NCBI GenBank assembly: GCA_963790715.1
Contig: CAWBPN010000013.1
Location: 1 to 64,000, forward strand
From: DCFW01 sp963790715
GTDB taxonomy: Bacteria > Bacteroidota > Bacteroidia > Bacteroidales > Bacteroidaceae
Direction of reading: 5' to 3'
DNA length: 64,000 bases
Positions 16,038-25,231 of the stretch are shown one piece after another. The notes beneath the pieces were generated by a model. The model did not search any database. It saw only the letters and a program-made list of their open reading frames with translations, and had not been told where the DNA came from. Both the position numbers and the translations under genes were made by a program. Within the stretch, counting starts at the first letter, position 1, and each line of letters begins with the position of its first letter.

Positions 16038-17624
16038 ATGTCAGAAAATATTAAACCAAGTGAAATCTCAGATGTGCTTCGCGCGCAGTTAGAAGGGATC
16101 GATACTAAATTGAAATTCGATGAGGTTGGTTCGGTACTTCAGGTTAATGATGGCGTGGTTCGTATCTATGGCTTGAACAATGCTGAAGCTAATGAATTGC
16201 TCGAGTTCGAAAATGGCATGAAAGCTGTCGTGATGAACTTGGAGGAAGATAATGTCGGTGCAGTGTTGTTGGGACCTACCGATCAAGTCAAAGAGGGAGA
16301 TATCGTTAAGCGTACCGGTTTGATTGCTTCAATTAATGTTGGTGAAGGCATGTTAGGTCGTGTAATTAACCCGTTGGGTGAACCTCTTGACGGTAAAGGC
16401 GAGATAAAAGGCGAACGTACTGAAATGCCTTTGGAGCGTAAAGCTCCGGGTGTTGTATTTCGTCAAAAAGTAAATACTCCCTTACAAACCGGATTGAAAG
16501 CTATCGATTCCATGATTCCAATAGGTCGTGGACAACGTGAGCTGATTATCGGTGACCGTCAGACCGGTAAAACGGCTATTGCAATCGATACTATCATTAA
16601 TCAAAAAAGTAATTACGAAGCAGGCAAACCTGTCTATTGTATATATGTGGCTACAGGACAGAAAGGTTCTACCGTTGCAGCGTTGGTAGATTCGTTGAAT
16701 GAGCATGGAGCTATGCCCTATACCATTATTGTGTCGGCAACAGCTTCAGATCCTGCTGCATTGCAGTTTTATGCACCGTTTGCAGGAGCTGCTATAGGGG
16801 AGTATTTCCGCGATACAGGTCGTGATGCGTTGGTCATTTATGATGATCTATCAAAGCAGGCCGTTTCTTACCGTGAGGTATCATTGATTTTACGTCGTCC
16901 GTCAGGACGTGAAGCATATCCCGGTGATGTGTTCTATCTTCACTCTCGTTTGCTTGAACGTGCTGCCAGAATTATCGACCAGCAAGAAGTGGCTGAGCAA
17001 ATGAATGATTTGCCACCAAGTTTGAAAGGTAAGGTTAAAGGTGGCGGTTCACTAACGGCTCTTCCTATCATCGAAACACAAGCCGGTGACGTTGCAGCGT
17101 ATATTCCTACAAATGTAATTTCAATTACCGACGGACAGATATTTTTGGATACTGATTTATTCAACCAAGGTATTCGTCCTGCCATCAATGTAGGTATATC
17201 TGTGTCACGTGTTGGTGGTGATGCCCAGATAAAAGCAATGAAGAAAGTTGCCGGAACGTTGAAGACCGATCAGGCTCAATATCGTGAGTTGGAATCGTTT
17301 ACAAAATTTGGAGGAGATCTTGATCGCATTACAGCATTTACTATTGATAAGGGACAGAAAAATACCAGATTACTGGTACAGCCGCAATATAGCCCGATGC
17401 CTGTAGAAGAGCAAATTGCCATACTTTATTGTGGAACACGCGGATTATTGAAGGATGTGCCTTTGGATAAGGTGGAAGAGTTCCAAACAAATTTCTTATT
17501 AAACATCCGCAATAAACATGAAGATGATGTGTTGAAATTGTTGAGAACAGGTGTTATCAATGATGAAATAGGTAAGATTATCGAAGAGGTTGCTGCCGAT
17601 GTAGCTCAAGGATATAAAAAGTAA
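16038..17624 (+). CDS. atpA: F1Fo ATP synthase subunit alpha
   Basis: The non-catalytic nucleotide-binding F1 subunit, 528 residues. Visible are the Walker A loop (GDRQTGKTAIAIDTIINQK), the conserved Arg-containing segment ISVSRVGGDAQIKAMKKVAG and the signature PAINVGISVSRVGG. The start MSENIKPSEISDVLRAQLEG follows atpH by 17 bases and has the normal N-terminal delta-binding helix. Confidence 0.98.
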   Translation: MSENIKPSEISDVLRAQLEGIDTKLKFDEVGSVLQVNDGVVRIYGLNNAEANELLEFENGMKAVVMNLEEDNVGAVLLGPTDQVKEGDIVKRTGLIASINVGEGMLGRVINPLGEPLDGKGEIKGERTEMPLERKAPGVVFRQKVNTPLQTGLKAIDSMIPIGRGQRELIIGDRQTGKTAIAIDTIINQKSNYEAGKPVYCIYVATGQKGSTVAALVDSLNEHGAMPYTIIVSATASDPAALQFYAPFAGAAIGEYFRDTGRDALVIYDDLSKQAVSYREVSLILRRPSGREAYPGDVFYLHSRLLERAARIIDQQEVAEQMNDLPPSLKGKVKGGGSLTALPIIETQAGDVAAYIPTNVISITDGQIFLDTDLFNQGIRPAINVGISVSRVGGDAQIKAMKKVAGTLKTDQAQYRELESFTKFGGDLDRITAFTIDKGQKNTRLLVQPQYSPMPVEEQIAILYCGTRGLLKDVPLDKVEEFQTNFLLNIRNKHEDDVLKLLRTGVINDEIGKIIEEVAADVAQGYKK

Positions 17625-17631
17625 ATAATTT

Positions 17632-18489
17632 ATGGCGTCACTAAAAGAAGTAAAGGGAAGAATCAATTCGGTTAAAAGTACGATGAAGATTACTTCGGCG
17701 ATGAAGATGGTTGCTTCAGCCAAGTTGCATCATGCGCAGTCGGCGATCACCAATATGCTGCCGTATGAACAAAAATTGGATGGAATATTGACTACGTTTC
17801 TGTCGGCAAATACAGATTATCAGTCGGTTTACACAAGTGTTCGCCCTGTGCATAAATTAGCGATTATAGCATTTTCGTCGAATTCGTCTCTTTGTGGTGC
17901 TTTCAATTCGAATGTGGTGCGGTTATTGAATGATGTAACCGATAGCTATAAAGAGCTTACCAAAAATGATATTACAGTTTATCCGATAGGTAAAAAAATA
18001 GCGAAAACTGCACAAAAAGCCGGTTATCAAATATCAGGCGATTATGAAGCTATGGCAGACAAACCTAACTACAAAGATGTGGCAGCATTAGCTTCAGATA
18101 TCATGGGGAAATATGCTGATGGCGAATATGATAAAGTAGAAATAATTTATCATCACTTTATAAGTTCTGCCACCCAGGTATTGCTTAATGAAGTTTATCT
18201 ACCGTTACAGGTAAATATTGAACAAGAAGGTCCGATGTTGGATTATATAGTTGAACCTTCAAGTGAGTCATTACTAAAAGTGATGATTCCGCAAGTTATA
18301 GCTTTACGTATGTTTACTGCATTGCTTGATAGTAATGCGTCGGAACATGCAGCACGTATGATGGCTATGCAAATGGCTACCGATAATGGTGATAAGCTGT
18401 TGCAAGAGCTTACGATTCAATATAATAAGAGTCGCCAGCAATCTATTACGAACGAATTGCTTGATATAATCGGAGGATCTTTGAAATAA
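17632..18489 (+). CDS. atpG: F1Fo ATP synthase subunit gamma
   Basis: 285 residues. The N-terminal helix MASLKEVKGRINSVKSTMKI, then TSAMKMVASAKLHHA, is the rotor-shaft signature, and the C-terminal helix (DNGDKLLQELTIQYNKSRQQ, then SITNELLDIIGG) is the other half of the coiled coil. It starts 7 bases after atpA. A strong hairpin directly downstream ends the operon. Confidence 0.97.
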   Translation: MASLKEVKGRINSVKSTMKITSAMKMVASAKLHHAQSAITNMLPYEQKLDGILTTFLSANTDYQSVYTSVRPVHKLAIIAFSSNSSLCGAFNSNVVRLLNDVTDSYKELTKNDITVYPIGKKIAKTAQKAGYQISGDYEAMADKPNYKDVAALASDIMGKYADGEYDKVEIIYHHFISSATQVLLNEVYLPLQVNIEQEGPMLDYIVEPSSESLLKVMIPQVIALRMFTALLDSNASEHAARMMAMQMATDNGDKLLQELTIQYNKSRQQSITNELLDIIGGSLK

Positions 18490-18506
18490 ATAACTTTATT
18501 GGATAT

Positions 18507-18538
18507 AAGAAAGCTGCTTCAAAAGAGCAGCTTTCTTT
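18507..18538. terminator. Bidirectional terminator between atpG and the lipid kinase gene
   Basis: AAGAAAGCTGCT (18507-18518) pairs perfectly with AGCAGCTTTCTT (18526-18537) around a 7-base loop. A-rich and T-rich edges allow it to act on both strands. It overlaps the stop codon of the minus-strand gene that follows. Confidence 0.85.
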
Positions 18539-19562
18539 ATAGTCCGAATGTATTCTTTAATTTTTCCAGATAATCTAAATTCTTTTTTATCAGTTCCCGA
18601 TTTTTGGTAGCCATCTCGTTTATTAACGGGTTTATGAAAGCCGTTGTCTTCTTTATGAGAGGAAGTTCACGATGAATTTTACGCGGAACGATTATTTTAA
18701 GCCCGTTGTGAATTATTTCAACAGGTAAATCGTTTCCCAAATTCAGCGGATTGCCATCGACATGTGCAGTACCTTCGTTTGAACGATGGATAGTTAACTT
18801 CTTACATCTGAAAGTCTTAATGCGTCCGTTCAAATCAATGGTACGGGTAAATAGTTGCAGTGTAAGCGTCGGTATATCGAGAACTGTAAACGGTTCAAGT
18901 ATGGTAACATCCATTAACCCGTCACGCATAGATGCTTGTGGAGCAATATATGCATTGTTGCCATATTGCGAAGCATTGGCACATGTTATAAGGAATGCCT
19001 TGTACTTTTTCTCTCCAGATTCAGTTTCTAATGTATAAGTCTCAGGTTTATATTTTAAATATTCATTTAAAGTCTTTTCGATATATGTACGAGGTCCACG
19101 TTTGCCTGCCTCTGAAAATTTCATACTTATAAAAGCATCGAAACCGACACCGCAAGTACAGAAAAAAGGATTGCCTGAAATCTTTCCATAGTCAATACAG
19201 TGCGTCAAAGAGCTATTGATTATCTTCATGCATTCATGAGCATTGTGTGGAATATGCAAAGTGTTGGCCAGTCCGTTGCCAGAACCGCATGGAATGATAC
19301 CCATTACCGTGTTTGAGTTAATAAGTGAAGAACCGATTTCGTTGACCGTTCCGTCACCGCCTACGCCGACTACTGCATAATACCCATTTTCAACGCATTC
19401 TTTAGCAATAATTTTTGCGTGACCGGCATATTCACTCATCACAATGTCATAATCATATATATCTATGTTAATATAATTACCTATAGACTTGATAATAAGG
19501 TTTTTATTACCTGTGCCTGAAAGAGGATTGATTATAAATTTGATTCTTTTCTTATCCACCAT
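18537..19562 (-). CDS. Diacylglycerol/sphingoid lipid kinase family protein (DAGKc domain)
   Basis: 341 residues. The DAGK catalytic domain starts with FIINPLSGTGNKN, has the nucleotide-binding loop VVGVGGDGTVNEIGSSL and GIIPCGSGNGLANTLHIP, and the C-terminal beta-sandwich carries HVDGNPL. The family (YegS, DgkB, sphingosine kinase) phosphorylates lipid hydroxyls using ATP. The protein has no membrane segments and acts at the inner leaflet. The divergent neighbour is serine palmitoyltransferase, which makes a sphingoid base a plausible substrate, but sequence alone does not decide between diacylglycerol and sphingoid bases. A ~45-residue charged tail follows the usual end of the family. Confidence 0.85.
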   Translation of the reverse strand: MVDKKRIKFIINPLSGTGNKNLIIKSIGNYINIDIYDYDIVMSEYAGHAKIIAKECVENGYYAVVGVGGDGTVNEIGSSLINSNTVMGIIPCGSGNGLANTLHIPHNAHECMKIINSSLTHCIDYGKISGNPFFCTCGVGFDAFISMKFSEAGKRGPRTYIEKTLNEYLKYKPETYTLETESGEKKYKAFLITCANASQYGNNAYIAPQASMRDGLMDVTILEPFTVLDIPTLTLQLFTRTIDLNGRIKTFRCKKLTIHRSNEGTAHVDGNPLNLGNDLPVEIIHNGLKIIVPRKIHRELPLIKKTTAFINPLINEMATKNRELIKKNLDYLEKLKNTFGL

Positions 19563-19684
19563 AAATCACATGTAGTTTTGGTTACAAAGGTATAAATTTT
19601 ATATTATATAGTGACAATTCCAACTTTTTTCGTTGTACTTAAAGAAATATTTTGTTAAAAACAAAAGTGAAAAGGAAATTTTGT

Positions 19685-19692
19685 TATCTTTG
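19685..19692 (+). promoter_or_regulatory. -7 box of the serine palmitoyltransferase gene
   Basis: TATCTTTG fits TAnnTTTG and is followed by GCAGCC; it lies 45 bases before the start codon. No well-placed -33 TTTG is visible. Confidence 0.55.
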
Positions 19693-19737
19693 CAGCCTAT
19701 TTGGTTTTAAGTAAAAGAAAAATTTGAAAGCAATATT

Positions 19738-20925
19738 ATGAGTTTATTACAAGACAAATTAGGAAAATATGACCTCCCGCAAAAAGTAAAAGCTAAGGGT
19801 GTATACCCTTATTTCCGTCAAATCGATAGTGCTCAAAATACAGAGGTAATAATGAGTGGAAAGAAAGTATTAATGTTCGGCTCAAATGCTTACCTCGGTT
19901 TAACCAATGATCCACGAGTTATAGAAGCTGCAGTGGCTGCAACAAAAAAATATGGTTCAGGTTGTGCCGGGTCTCGTTTTCTTAATGGTACGTTAGATAT
20001 TCACGTTGAATTAGAGCATGAACTTGCTAAATTTGTAGGTAAGGAAGATGCTTTGATGTATTCTACAGGATTTCAAACTAACTTAGGTGTAATTTCTTGC
20101 GTCACAGGCCGTGAAGATTACATAATATGTGATGAACTTGATCATGCTTCAATTGTAGACGGGCGTCGTTTATCATTTTCAAAAGCTTTAAAATATAAGC
20201 ATAACGATATGGCTGCTCTTGAAGAAGAGCTGAAACGTTGCCGCCCTGAAAGCATTAAGTTGATAATTGTCGACGGTGTGTTCAGTATGGAAGGCGATAT
20301 TGCCAATTTGCCGGAAATTGTTAAATTAGCTAAGAAGTACAATGGCAGTGTCATGGTTGACGAGGCTCACGGTTTAGGCGTACTTGGTCGTCAAGGTCGT
20401 GGTACATGCGATCATTTCGGATTGACAAAAGATGTTGATCTCATAATGGGAACATTCAGTAAGTCATTGGCTTCTATTGGAGGCTTTATTGCTGCTGATG
20501 AATCAATCATCAATTACTTGCGTCATAATTCACGTCCATATATATTTAGTGCAAGTGCTACACCTGCCGCAACAGCTGCTGCGCGCGAGTCGTTGCATAT
20601 CATGCAAACAGAGCCTGAACGTCTTGAACATTTATGGGATTTGACACATTATGCATTGAAGAGCTTCCGCGATTTAGGCTTTGAAATAGGTAAAACCGAA
20701 ACGCCTATCATTCCATTATATGTGCGCGATATGGAGAAAACTTTTCAGGTTACCAAAATGGCTTTCGATGAAGGTGTGTTTATCAATCCTGTTATTCCGC
20801 CTGCATGTTCGCCTAATGATACGTTGATTCGTTTCTCATTAATGGCAACTCATACAAAAGATCAGATTGATTTGGCCATTGAGCGTTTGGTTAAATGTTT
20901 CAAGGCACTTGATATATTGAAATAA
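19738..20925 (+). CDS. spt: Serine palmitoyltransferase (PLP-dependent alpha-oxoamine synthase)
   Basis: Condenses serine with a long-chain acyl-CoA to give 3-ketosphinganine, the first step of sphingolipid synthesis, a hallmark of many Bacteroidales. 395 residues, the length of the Bacteroides enzyme. Motifs are NAYLGLTNDPRVIEAA, GSGCAGSRFLNGTLDIHVEL, the DELDHASIVDG segment with a stacking His, VDEAHGLGVLGRQGRG, and the PLP Lys in GTFSKSLASIGGF. The alternatives in the family (KBL, BioF, HemA) fit less well in the N-terminus (VYPYFRQIDSAQ). A lipid kinase lies divergent upstream and a PAP2 phosphatase downstream. Confidence 0.88.
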   Translation: MSLLQDKLGKYDLPQKVKAKGVYPYFRQIDSAQNTEVIMSGKKVLMFGSNAYLGLTNDPRVIEAAVAATKKYGSGCAGSRFLNGTLDIHVELEHELAKFVGKEDALMYSTGFQTNLGVISCVTGREDYIICDELDHASIVDGRRLSFSKALKYKHNDMAALEEELKRCRPESIKLIIVDGVFSMEGDIANLPEIVKLAKKYNGSVMVDEAHGLGVLGRQGRGTCDHFGLTKDVDLIMGTFSKSLASIGGFIAADESIINYLRHNSRPYIFSASATPAATAAARESLHIMQTEPERLEHLWDLTHYALKSFRDLGFEIGKTETPIIPLYVRDMEKTFQVTKMAFDEGVFINPVIPPACSPNDTLIRFSLMATHTKDQIDLAIERLVKCFKALDILK

Positions 20926-20958
20926 CGAAACATTTTTATAACATTTTATATTGTTTTG

Positions 20959-20990
20959 AGGCTACATCATATTTTGATGTAGCCTTTTTT
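20959..20990 (+). terminator. Rho-independent terminator after spt
   Basis: AGGCTACATCA (20959-20969) pairs perfectly with TGATGTAGCCT (20975-20985), loop TATTT, followed by a T run to 20990. Confidence 0.9.
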
Positions 20991-21118
20991 GTTGTAGCAT
21001 AATAGCAATTTAGAGTTATACACTGTTGAATTATAATATATTAATTGTGAAAATTCAAAATCTCTTCAAAATTTAGAATTACTTTTGTCGAATACTAAAT
21101 TAATTATGATTTGAGATT

Positions 21119-21976
21119 ATGGATGTTTCATTGAATAAGGTAATATATAACAAATATACTTTTGTGATATTTGTCGTCTTTTTTGTAGCTTCACAAGCTT
21201 TCTCTCAAAGTATGGATTCATTACGCTTAAAAGAAAATTTGGTGGCAGACGGTATACATAAATCTTCTCAGAATGATACATTATATAATTTCGAATGTCA
21301 GGATTTTTATAAGAAAGATCGTTGCAAGTTTCACATAAGGTCGTTGATATTTCCTGTAACATTGATTAGCGCAGGTCTGATAGGAGTTCATAGTGACTGG
21401 ATGGAGTCTGAAAATTACAATATTAGTTCAGGTTTAACTAAAAGAGTCAAAAAAAATATTACAATTGACAATTACACCCAATATGCACCGATGCTAGCTG
21501 TTTACGGCCTAAATCTTGTAGGCATAAAAGGCCGTCATGATTTTGAAGACCGTACTATTATTTTAGCTACTTCTTATATGATAATGGGAATTACCGTAAA
21601 CAGTTTAAAGCGAATAACAAAAGAAGTACGTCCGGACGGATCTGATAATAAGTCATTTCCTTCCGGGCATACGGCTACAGCATTTATGGGTGCTCAATTT
21701 TTGTGGGATGAATATAAAGACGTGTCCCCGTGGATTGGTGTTGCCGGTTATGTGGTAGCATCGGGTACCGGCTTTTTAAGAATGTATAATAAAAGACATT
21801 GGTTTACAGATGTTGTTGGCGGTGCCGGTATAGGAATATTGAGTACAAAGGCAGCATATTGGTTGTATCCAACAATAAAAAATAAGTTCTTTAGTGGAAA
21901 ACATACGAAGAATATAATGGCATTTCCTTATTACGATACTAAAAGCGCCGGAATTTGTTGTACTATTAATTTCTGA
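21119..21976 (+). CDS. PAP2-family membrane phosphatase
   Basis: 285 residues with a signal peptide (IFVVFFVASQAFSQ) and a C-terminal phosphatidic acid phosphatase domain. All three motifs are visible: KRITKEVRPDG (KxxxxxxRP), SFPSGHTATAF (PSGH), and RMYNKRHWFTDVVGG (RxxxxxHxxxD). The catalytic His residues lie in motifs 2 and 3. Members dephosphorylate lipid phosphates in the periplasm. It follows spt by 193 bases, with its own -7-like TACTTTTG (21080-21087), so it is not in the same transcript, but the neighbourhood is lipid-related. Substrate unknown. Confidence 0.85.
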   Translation: MDVSLNKVIYNKYTFVIFVVFFVASQAFSQSMDSLRLKENLVADGIHKSSQNDTLYNFECQDFYKKDRCKFHIRSLIFPVTLISAGLIGVHSDWMESENYNISSGLTKRVKKNITIDNYTQYAPMLAVYGLNLVGIKGRHDFEDRTIILATSYMIMGITVNSLKRITKEVRPDGSDNKSFPSGHTATAFMGAQFLWDEYKDVSPWIGVAGYVVASGTGFLRMYNKRHWFTDVVGGAGIGILSTKAAYWLYPTIKNKFFSGKHTKNIMAFPYYDTKSAGICCTINF

Positions 21977-22062
21977 TGTCCCGGCTGCGAAAACTGACGG
22001 GAAAATAAATTCATTTTATTTTAGCTATTCATACCGAAAATTGTACATTTGTAAAATTTTCG

Positions 22063-22632
22063 ATGATGATTGTTCCTGTAAAAGAAAAGATAATTTTAGG
22101 CATAGATCCCGGTACAAATATTATGGGGTACGGTTTGTTGATGGTTAAAGGTACAAAGGCTTCGATGATAACAATGGGTGTGATAGATTTGCGTAAGTTA
22201 GCCAACCATTATTTGAAATTAAAGCATATTTATGAGCGAGTGCTAGGTGTAATTGATTCGTATCATCCTGATGAGTTGGCTATAGAAGCACCTTTTTTCG
22301 GCAAAAACGTACAATCAATGCTTAAGTTGGGGCGTGCTCAAGGAGTGGCGATGACAGCTGCATTGGAGCGTGATTTACCAATTGCCGAGTATGCTCCGCT
22401 AAAGATAAAAATGGCTATTACCGGTAACGGACAGGCCAGTAAGGAGCAAGTCGCCGGCATGTTACAGCGTATACTTCATATTGATGAAAGCGATATGTGT
22501 ACATTCAGAGATGCCACAGATGCTTTAGGTGCAGCCTATTGCCATTATTTGCAAATGGGCAAACCGATGCTCGATAAGCATTACAGCAATTGGTCTGACT
22601 TTGCACGAAAAAATCCCGAGAAAATTAAGTAA
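22063..22632 (+). CDS. ruvC: Holliday junction endodeoxyribonuclease RuvC
   Basis: 189 residues. The RNase H-like fold starts with the catalytic Asp in ILGIDPGTNIMGYGLL, has the Glu in DELAIEAPFFGKNVQSMLKL and the final acidic pair in FRDATDALGAAYCH. It resolves Holliday junctions with RuvAB. ATG at 22063 or 22066 could serve as start. A -7 box TACATTTG sits at 22044-22051. It is followed by the pullulanase gene after 13 bases, so the two may share a transcript. Confidence 0.95.
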   Translation: MMIVPVKEKIILGIDPGTNIMGYGLLMVKGTKASMITMGVIDLRKLANHYLKLKHIYERVLGVIDSYHPDELAIEAPFFGKNVQSMLKLGRAQGVAMTAALERDLPIAEYAPLKIKMAITGNGQASKEQVAGMLQRILHIDESDMCTFRDATDALGAAYCHYLQMGKPMLDKHYSNWSDFARKNPEKIK

Positions 22633-22645
22633 TAACTTTATTAAA

Positions 22646-24637
22646 ATGAAAAATATATTGGCAACCACCTGTTTAGGATTATTATTAAGTGCTTGTTCTT
22701 CAGGTCATCCTACATATAAATCGGTAAATGATTATCCAGTTCCTACCGATTCGATTTGTGAAATGCAATATTCTCCAAACGAAACCACATTTAGTGTATG
22801 GGCACCTGCTGCACAAGAAGTGGAGTTGATGCTGTTCGATGACGGTTATGAAGGTTCGGCTTATGAGTCGATAACGCTCCAGTTGCAAAGCGATGGCTGT
22901 TGGACAGGTAAGGCTGAAGGTAATTTAAAAGGGAAATTCTACGATTTCAATGTGAAATATAAAGAAAAGTGGCAGGGAGAAACTCCGGGAATATTTGCCA
23001 AAGCTGTTGGTATTAACGGTGAGCGTGCTGCCATTATTGATATGAGTTCAACAAATCCGAAAGGGTGGGACAGGGATGTTCGTCCTACATTGGCAAAGCC
23101 TTCAGACTTAATGGTATATGAGATGCATATTCGCGATTTAACTGTAGATTCAACTTCCGGCATTCATAATCGTGGAAAATACTTGGCTCTTACAGAACAT
23201 GGAACACATAATGCCGCGGGACAACTTACAGGTATTGACCATATTAAAGAATTGGGCGTCAACGCCGTACAGCTATTACCGGTTTTTGATTTTGCTTCAA
23301 TTGACGAATCAAATCTCAAAGCCAATAAGTATAATTGGGGATACGATCCGTTGAATTATAATGTTCCTGAAGGTTCTTACAGTACTAATCCCAGAGATCC
23401 GGCAACACGTATACGTGAATTCAAAGAGATGGTGCAATCCTTTCATAAAAGCGGATTACGAGTAATTATGGATGTGGTTTATAATCATACTTCCGCTATT
23501 CATGGCAGCAATTTTGATATGACGGTACCCGGTTATTTCTATAGATATGATAAGAAAGGTAAGCCTGCGAACGGTTCCGGTTGCGGTAATGAAACAGCTT
23601 CCGAACGGGCTATGATGCGTAAGTTTATGGTTGAAAGTGTGTGCTATTGGGCACAGGAATATCATATAGACGGTTTCCGTTTCGATCTTATGGGTGTTTT
23701 TGATTTAGCTACAATGCGAGCTATAAGAGAGGCGCTTGATAAGATAGATCCGAGTATCGTGATGTATGGTGAAGGGTGGGCAGCAAATCCTCCGCAACTG
23801 CCGGAAAGACAATTGGCAATGAAAGCCAATATTTATCAGATTCCGGGGGTAGGTGCTTTTAGCGATGAGTTGCGCGATGCATTGCGCGGTCCGTTTAATG
23901 ATGATCATAAAGGTGCTTTTCTAGCCGGCATACCGGGTGAAGAAGAGAGTATCAAGTTTGGTGTAGTAGGTGGTATAGCTCATCCTGATGTTAATAATAA
24001 ATTGGTGAATTACAGCAAAAGGCCGTGGGCTTTGCAACCTTGGCAAATGATATCTTATGTCAGTTGCCATGACGATATGTGCTTGGCCGACCGCCTTCGT
24101 ACTGAAATGCCTCAAGCTTCAGAACATCAGATTATAGAACTTGATAAACTTGCACAAACTGCGGTGTTTACGTCACAAGGTATACCGTTTATATATGCAG
24201 GTGAAGAGCTTTTCCGCACCAAACAAAATGTGCATAACAGCTTCGAAAGCCCTGATGCAATAAATGCCATAAATTGGAACTTTGAAAGCACTTATAATGA
24301 TTTATACCAGTATTATCGCGGTTTAATACTTATGCGTAAGATGCATCCAGCCTTTCGTATGGGAGATGCTGCGCAAATCCGCCGGCACTTACGTTTTATG
24401 AAAACTAATGAGCCATGCTTGGTAGCTTTTACCATCAACGGACACGCCAATGGAGACCAGGCAGAAAGCATCGTGGTAGCATTGAACGGAGGAAAAAGCG
24501 ATACAAAAATAACTATTGATGAAGGTTGGTGGCAGGTTATAGCCAAATATGGAGCAATTGATCCTTACGGCAATAAAAAAACGGCCGGAGGCATTGTCAC
24601 CGTACCGGCCGAATCTGCATTAATACTTTATAAGTGA
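22646..24637 (+). CDS. pulA: Type I pullulanase (GH13) lipoprotein
   Basis: 663 residues from ATG at 22646; an in-frame upstream start would lie inside ruvC. The N-terminus MKNILATTCLGLLLSACSS is a lipoprotein signal with lipobox LSAC. Next come a CBM48-like domain (TTFSVWAPAAQEVELMLFDD) and the GH13 barrel: the pullulanase mark YNWGYDP, VIMDVVYNHT, the nucleophile Asp in DGFRFDLMG, the acid Glu in MYGEGW and SCHDDM with the third acidic residue. It should cut alpha-1,6 bonds in pullulan, glycogen or amylopectin branches at the cell surface or in the periplasm. No SusC/SusD genes are nearby, so it is not part of a canonical polysaccharide locus here. Confidence 0.92.
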   Translation: MKNILATTCLGLLLSACSSGHPTYKSVNDYPVPTDSICEMQYSPNETTFSVWAPAAQEVELMLFDDGYEGSAYESITLQLQSDGCWTGKAEGNLKGKFYDFNVKYKEKWQGETPGIFAKAVGINGERAAIIDMSSTNPKGWDRDVRPTLAKPSDLMVYEMHIRDLTVDSTSGIHNRGKYLALTEHGTHNAAGQLTGIDHIKELGVNAVQLLPVFDFASIDESNLKANKYNWGYDPLNYNVPEGSYSTNPRDPATRIREFKEMVQSFHKSGLRVIMDVVYNHTSAIHGSNFDMTVPGYFYRYDKKGKPANGSGCGNETASERAMMRKFMVESVCYWAQEYHIDGFRFDLMGVFDLATMRAIREALDKIDPSIVMYGEGWAANPPQLPERQLAMKANIYQIPGVGAFSDELRDALRGPFNDDHKGAFLAGIPGEEESIKFGVVGGIAHPDVNNKLVNYSKRPWALQPWQMISYVSCHDDMCLADRLRTEMPQASEHQIIELDKLAQTAVFTSQGIPFIYAGEELFRTKQNVHNSFESPDAINAINWNFESTYNDLYQYYRGLILMRKMHPAFRMGDAAQIRRHLRFMKTNEPCLVAFTINGHANGDQAESIVVALNGGKSDTKITIDEGWWQVIAKYGAIDPYGNKKTAGGIVTVPAESALILYK

Positions 24638-24647
24638 GGCGGGGTAA

Positions 24648-25118
24648 TTAATCTTGAGGACCACCTTGTCCACTACCAAATCCGCCACCGCCGAATCCGC
24701 CTTGACCGCCGCCGAATCCGCCATGTTGGAAGTTACCGTTCATTAGCATCATCATACGAGGATTGGCTTTGACGTACTCATCTTCAAGAAATTTAATGTA
24801 TTGATCATTGTTCAATACTTTTTTCATCAAAGCTAAGCGAGCTTGCTTTATCTTGTCGACTTTTTCACGTTGTTCTTTCTTTGCTTCATTGTTTCCCTGT
24901 TTCTCTTCTTCACGCATTTGTTTCATTTGATCACGTAGAGTAGCTTCACCTGCCTTTAAGTCAGAAACCTGTTGATCGGTTAAGTTCAATTCCTTAATCA
25001 TTTCTTCAGAAGGATAGTCCCTTTGTTTTTTTTGATTAGAGTCATTTGTTGCTGCAAAACTGCTAGCTGACATCATTGTCATTGCCACCACTGTGGCTGC
25101 AATAATAAGTTTTTTCAT
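24648..25118 (-). CDS. Periplasmic Spy/LTxxQ-like protein with a glycine-rich tail
   Basis: 156 residues. A cleavable signal peptide (MKKLIIAATVVAMTMMSASS, then FAAT) is followed by a charged helical domain with the LNLTDQQVSDLKAGE motif of Spy/CpxP-type proteins, then KVLNNDQYIKFLED. The last ~30 residues are a repeat of Gly-Gly-Phe-Gly-Gln units (HGGFGGGQGGFGGGGFGSGQ). Spy-like proteins act as periplasmic chaperones or metal-stress sensors; function here is not established. It converges on pulA with only 10 bases between stops. Confidence 0.7.
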   Translation of the reverse strand: MKKLIIAATVVAMTMMSASSFAATNDSNQKKQRDYPSEEMIKELNLTDQQVSDLKAGEATLRDQMKQMREEEKQGNNEAKKEQREKVDKIKQARLALMKKVLNNDQYIKFLEDEYVKANPRMMMLMNGNFQHGGFGGGQGGFGGGGFGSGQGGPQD

Positions 25119-25175
25119 GATTATTATTTTTTGTGTTTGAAATATAATTGTTTGACTTTCAGAAGAAGAAAAGGT

Positions 25176-25208
25176 TTAAAAAAAATTGCTGCATAAAACA
25201 GCAATTTC
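25176..25208 (-). terminator. Terminator downstream of the acyl-CoA ligase gene
   Basis: On the minus strand AAATTGCTG pairs with CAGCAATTT around a 7-base loop and is followed by a run of T. It lies between the end of the ligase gene (25232) and the start of the Spy-like gene (25118). Confidence 0.75.
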
Positions 25209-25231
25209 GACAAATATATATTTTAGCATGA

